Assembly: GCA_964508915.1 (NCBI GenBank)
Contig: CAZDVK010000005.1
Coordinates: forward strand, 1 to 64,000
Direction: 5' to 3'
Source: CAZDVK01 sp964508915
GTDB lineage: Bacteria; Pseudomonadota; Alphaproteobacteria; Paracaedibacterales; CAIULA01
DNA: 64,000 nt
The position numbers were made by a program, and so were the translations under genes. Every line of letters begins with the position of its first letter. Within the stretch, counting starts at the first letter, position 1. Positions 62,059 through 64,000 of this stretch are shown here, in pieces. Below the pieces are notes generated by a model. That model had not been told where the DNA came from. It saw only the letters and a program-made list of their open reading frames with translations, and did not search any database.

Positions 62059-62691
62059 AAAAAGGTAAAATTTACTTTTGTTCTTATAATTATGTTTTTT
62101 GCGATCAACGTAACTTATGTTTTGGCTAGCACACAACAAGAACAAAAAGATATTGCCATACAGTTTGTCAGTCAATTTTTTAAAAAAGCTGTGGGCATCG
62201 CCAACGGTATACCTGAGGTTAAAGAGGGTATTTCTTACGCAGATAATTTCAAGCCTTTAATGGACGATATCCATATGGACTATGTAAACAATGAAATGAT
62301 ACTGTTTTCCTGCTCTACTTTAACGGATGAACAAAAAAATACCTTTAAAAGCCGCTTTCCAAATCATTTGTTGAAATCCCTTATCAATAAAACACTTGTT
62401 GAAGGCCTTAAAGGGGCCTCTATTATGAAAGTTAAAGGTAGGCTGATTGAATTTAGCGACGTGGATTATAATGGCAAAAAACTTGTTTCTGTCAAAATCC
62501 CATGTGATGCCGGCGTTAGTGAAGATAAGCTTCACAGTCTTGTTTGGTTTGTCGTTATTGATGGAAGTACGCCAAAATTATACAACATCAAATTTGACGA
62601 TATTGATCCCTTTGCAGCTAAAAAAGAAGAGCTTCGAAGCGCTTTCAAGGCTTTAGGGAACGTTGACGATTTTCTAAATAAAATTAATTAA
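62059..62691 (+). CDS. Exported MlaC/Ttg2D-like protein
   Basis: About 210 residues from the ATG at 62059 (signal peptide VKFTFVLIIMFFAINVTYVLA). The body follows the MlaC order: a helical start, TDEQKNTFKSRFPNHLLKSLI, VKGRLIEF, LHSLVWFVVIDGSTPKLYNIKFDDID, then a closing helix (EELRSAFKALGNVDDFLNKIN). MlaC shuttles phospholipids between the membranes. No mla ABC genes lie near it, so this is an orphan with a probable lipid- or hydrophobe-binding role, not proven. Confidence 0.5.
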   Translation, partial: KKVKFTFVLIIMFFAINVTYVLASTQQEQKDIAIQFVSQFFKKAVGIANGIPEVKEGISYADNFKPLMDDIHMDYVNNEMILFSCSTLTDEQKNTFKSRFPNHLLKSLINKTLVEGLKGASIMKVKGRLIEFSDVDYNGKKLVSVKIPCDAGVSEDKLHSLVWFVVIDGSTPKLYNIKFDDIDPFAAKKEELRSAFKALGNVDDFLNKIN

Positions 62692-62704
62692 GGCGATCTT
62701 TAAA

Positions 62705-62733
62705 TTGACAAAATCATACGGCCTTCTTAAAAT
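62705..62733 (+). promoter_or_regulatory. Sigma70-type promoter of tRNA-Ser
   Basis: TTGACA (62705-62710) and TAAAAT (62728-62733) with a 17-bp spacer, 14 bp before the tRNA start. It is close to consensus. Confidence 0.82.
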
Positions 62734-62747
62734 CAAACCAACTTTGA

Positions 62748-62840
62748 GGAGAGATGGCCGAGTGGCTGAAGGCGGCGGTTTGCTAAACCGTTATACGGTC
62801 TAAAGCCGTATCGGGGGTTCGAATCCCCCTCTCTCCGCCA
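62748..62840 (+). tRNA. tRNA-Ser (GCT)
   Basis: A 93-nt tRNA with the long variable arm typical of Ser. The acceptor GGAGAGA pairs with TCTCTCC, the anticodon stem GCGGT/ACCGT (one G-U pair) encloses TTGCTAA with anticodon GCT (62782-62784), the variable arm is about 62792-62812, the T-loop is TTCGAAT and CCA is encoded. Confidence 0.97.
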
Positions 62841-62849
62841 CTTTTTCCC

Positions 62850-63665
62850 CTAAACCTGTAATTTTATGGAACCAAATAGGCCCGTGAGCTGCTCAAAGTA
62901 GTTGGGATTAACACCATCCTCTAAGGCCCAAGCCCATGCAAGCACTGCTTGCACAAAACACCAATCCAAAATACGACCTGCAGGTTTATTCAGCATTTTT
63001 GAAAATACGTGAATGCGTTGATTGATAATTTTATCAGGGCTTTGGTGACTTAATAATTCGGGTATGGGGTTTCGAATAAATGCACAAATGTCGTACAGGG
63101 ACTCTCCTCTAACGCCATGCGGGTCAATGGCCACCCAATAATTTTCCTTTTTAAGAATGTTATCATGATGCAAATCACCGTGAAGCAATACGTCTGGTTC
63201 TGATGTTCGAAGAAGGTAATCACGAACTGTGCAGGCTTTTTGACAAATTTCATTGGGAATCCCCTCTATATTGTCAAAAATACCAAGCCATTGACGAATA
63301 TGGGGAAAACCATACTTCCCGGAGATAGGGGCTCTATGAAGTGTTTCAATCAAGTCAACAACAATGGGGTAAGATGCTTCTTCTTGTTCAGGAAAATACG
63401 TTTTTAAAGATGCGCCGGGTTTAATGTGTTCCATCAGGTATAAATCATGTGTTGAATAAATCAACTGAACAGCGCCATACCCCTGAAAAGCCCTAAGGGC
63501 CTGAATTTCCCGCTGTAGGTCTTTTGAATTTTCGGTTGTTTTGAAAACAATAGGTTTGTCGCCATAAAAAGCTGTGCCAACACAGTTAACGGTAGAACTT
63601 ACCAAAAAACCTATGTTAGACAGCCCTATTTTTGTTAGTTTTTCTTTTAATAAATTCAGATTCAT
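62850..63665 (-). CDS. Aminoglycoside/hydroxyurea phosphotransferase-like kinase
   Basis: 271 residues of the APH fold, closest in pattern to the APH(6)/hydroxyurea-resistance kinases. The nucleotide-binding segment includes PIVFKTTENSK with the Lys, YLMEHIKPGASLK as the hinge, and LLHGDLHHDNILKKE plus VAIDPHGVRGESLYDICAF as the catalytic and metal loops. It may phosphorylate streptomycin-type compounds or a housekeeping substrate; resistance is not shown. It is convergent with tRNA-Ser, 9 nt away. Confidence 0.8.
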   Translation of the reverse strand: MNLNLLKEKLTKIGLSNIGFLVSSTVNCVGTAFYGDKPIVFKTTENSKDLQREIQALRAFQGYGAVQLIYSTHDLYLMEHIKPGASLKTYFPEQEEASYPIVVDLIETLHRAPISGKYGFPHIRQWLGIFDNIEGIPNEICQKACTVRDYLLRTSEPDVLLHGDLHHDNILKKENYWVAIDPHGVRGESLYDICAFIRNPIPELLSHQSPDKIINQRIHVFSKMLNKPAGRILDWCFVQAVLAWAWALEDGVNPNYFEQLTGLFGSIKLQV

Positions 63666-63752
63666 AAAACAGTAGACTTGGGCTGGTTAAATAAATATTA
63701 ATCAATTCATGAAAAAATAACCATAAGACTTGCTCCAAAACAAAAATCAATT

Positions 63753-64000
63753 ATGAAAATTTTAATTATATTTTTAATCTCTTTTTGCCAAATAACACAG
63801 CTGGCAGCCAACTTGACGGATGAGTTGCTAGATACGTTGAATTTAAATATGTGGAAGCCGTTGCTTCATTATCATCAAAAAACGGGGTCGTTAGCAGCGG
63901 ACGCTGTATTTTTTTTGGAAGAACAAAAGGAACGGACAAAATATAAAGACCTTCGAAAAAAAATCACAATAGCCCAACGTCGGTTGCTGGCAGGTGCCTG
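63753..64000 (+). CDS. Start of an exported hypothetical protein (cut by window end)
   Basis: ATG at 63753 opens a frame that runs to the window end (at least 82 residues). A signal peptide (MKILIIFLISFCQITQLAA) is followed by a charged helical start with KERTKYKDLRKKI. No family recognised from this part. No strong ribosome-binding site is seen. Confidence 0.6.
   Translation, partial: MKILIIFLISFCQITQLAANLTDELLDTLNLNMWKPLLHYHQKTGSLAADAVFFLEEQKERTKYKDLRKKITIAQRRLLAGA

Overview
The window reads as a chromosomal segment of a low-GC alphaproteobacterium, most likely a host-associated or intracellular one of the Holosporales/Rickettsiales kind. The class assignment rests on lineage-typical genes: a MucR/Ros regulator, the ChpT histidine phosphotransferase, EipB (DUF1849), AddA, an MJ0042/DUF3426 protein, an ELM1-family protein and the split b/b' F0 ATP synthase cluster. 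The lifestyle is inferred from AT-rich DNA and many unrecognised exported proteins set singly between housekeeping genes. No transposase, integrase, rRNA or CRISPR array was seen.

Layout. 0-8 kb (minus strand): a CatB-type acetyltransferase and cupin pair, small exported proteins, an ELM1-family protein, then tRNA-Met, efp, suhB and an FKBP isomerase as one apparent transcription unit, pgk, and a methyltransferase with a lipoprotein. 8-12 kb (plus): rpsT, a ferredoxin-NADP reductase, grpE overlapping a DegT-type aminotransferase, and an unusual SDR with a signal peptide. 12-24 kb: a dicarboxylate symporter, parE, a secreted Cache-domain protein, a YdcF-like protein, a beta-barrel protein, a Cys-rich repeat protein with a frameshift, an unknown 584-aa exported protein between 55-bp direct repeats that copy the 3' end of ettA, ettA itself and mucR. 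24-46 kb: exported proteins among few core genes. These include a kinase-fold-like protein, a subtilisin-like protease behind an LRR-like protein, EipB, a protein with a HicA-like C-terminal domain and an ankyrin-like protein; addA, rpsD and map lie among them. 46-64 kb: eno, chpT, an RRM protein, holB, an MscS-cNMP channel, three MFS and one DMT transporter, petC, rppH, an unknown exported protein, bolA with the F0 genes, a divergent PRPP synthetase, an MlaC-like protein, tRNA-Ser, an APH-like kinase and the start of another exported protein.

Most interesting points: (1) the exported 584-aa gene lies between near-identical 55-bp direct repeats, one of which rebuilds the ettA 3' end, as after integration at an att-like site; (2) a secreted 609-aa protein ends in a domain resembling the HicA RNase toxin, with no HicB nearby; (3) a secreted 607-aa protein looks like a PI3/4-kinase-type fold with an altered catalytic loop; (4) the Cys-rich tandem-repeat gene is interrupted at a slippery CCC-U site just before an in-frame UGA. 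Together these suggest an exported effector repertoire added gene by gene to a core chromosome. That is an inference from sequence alone.
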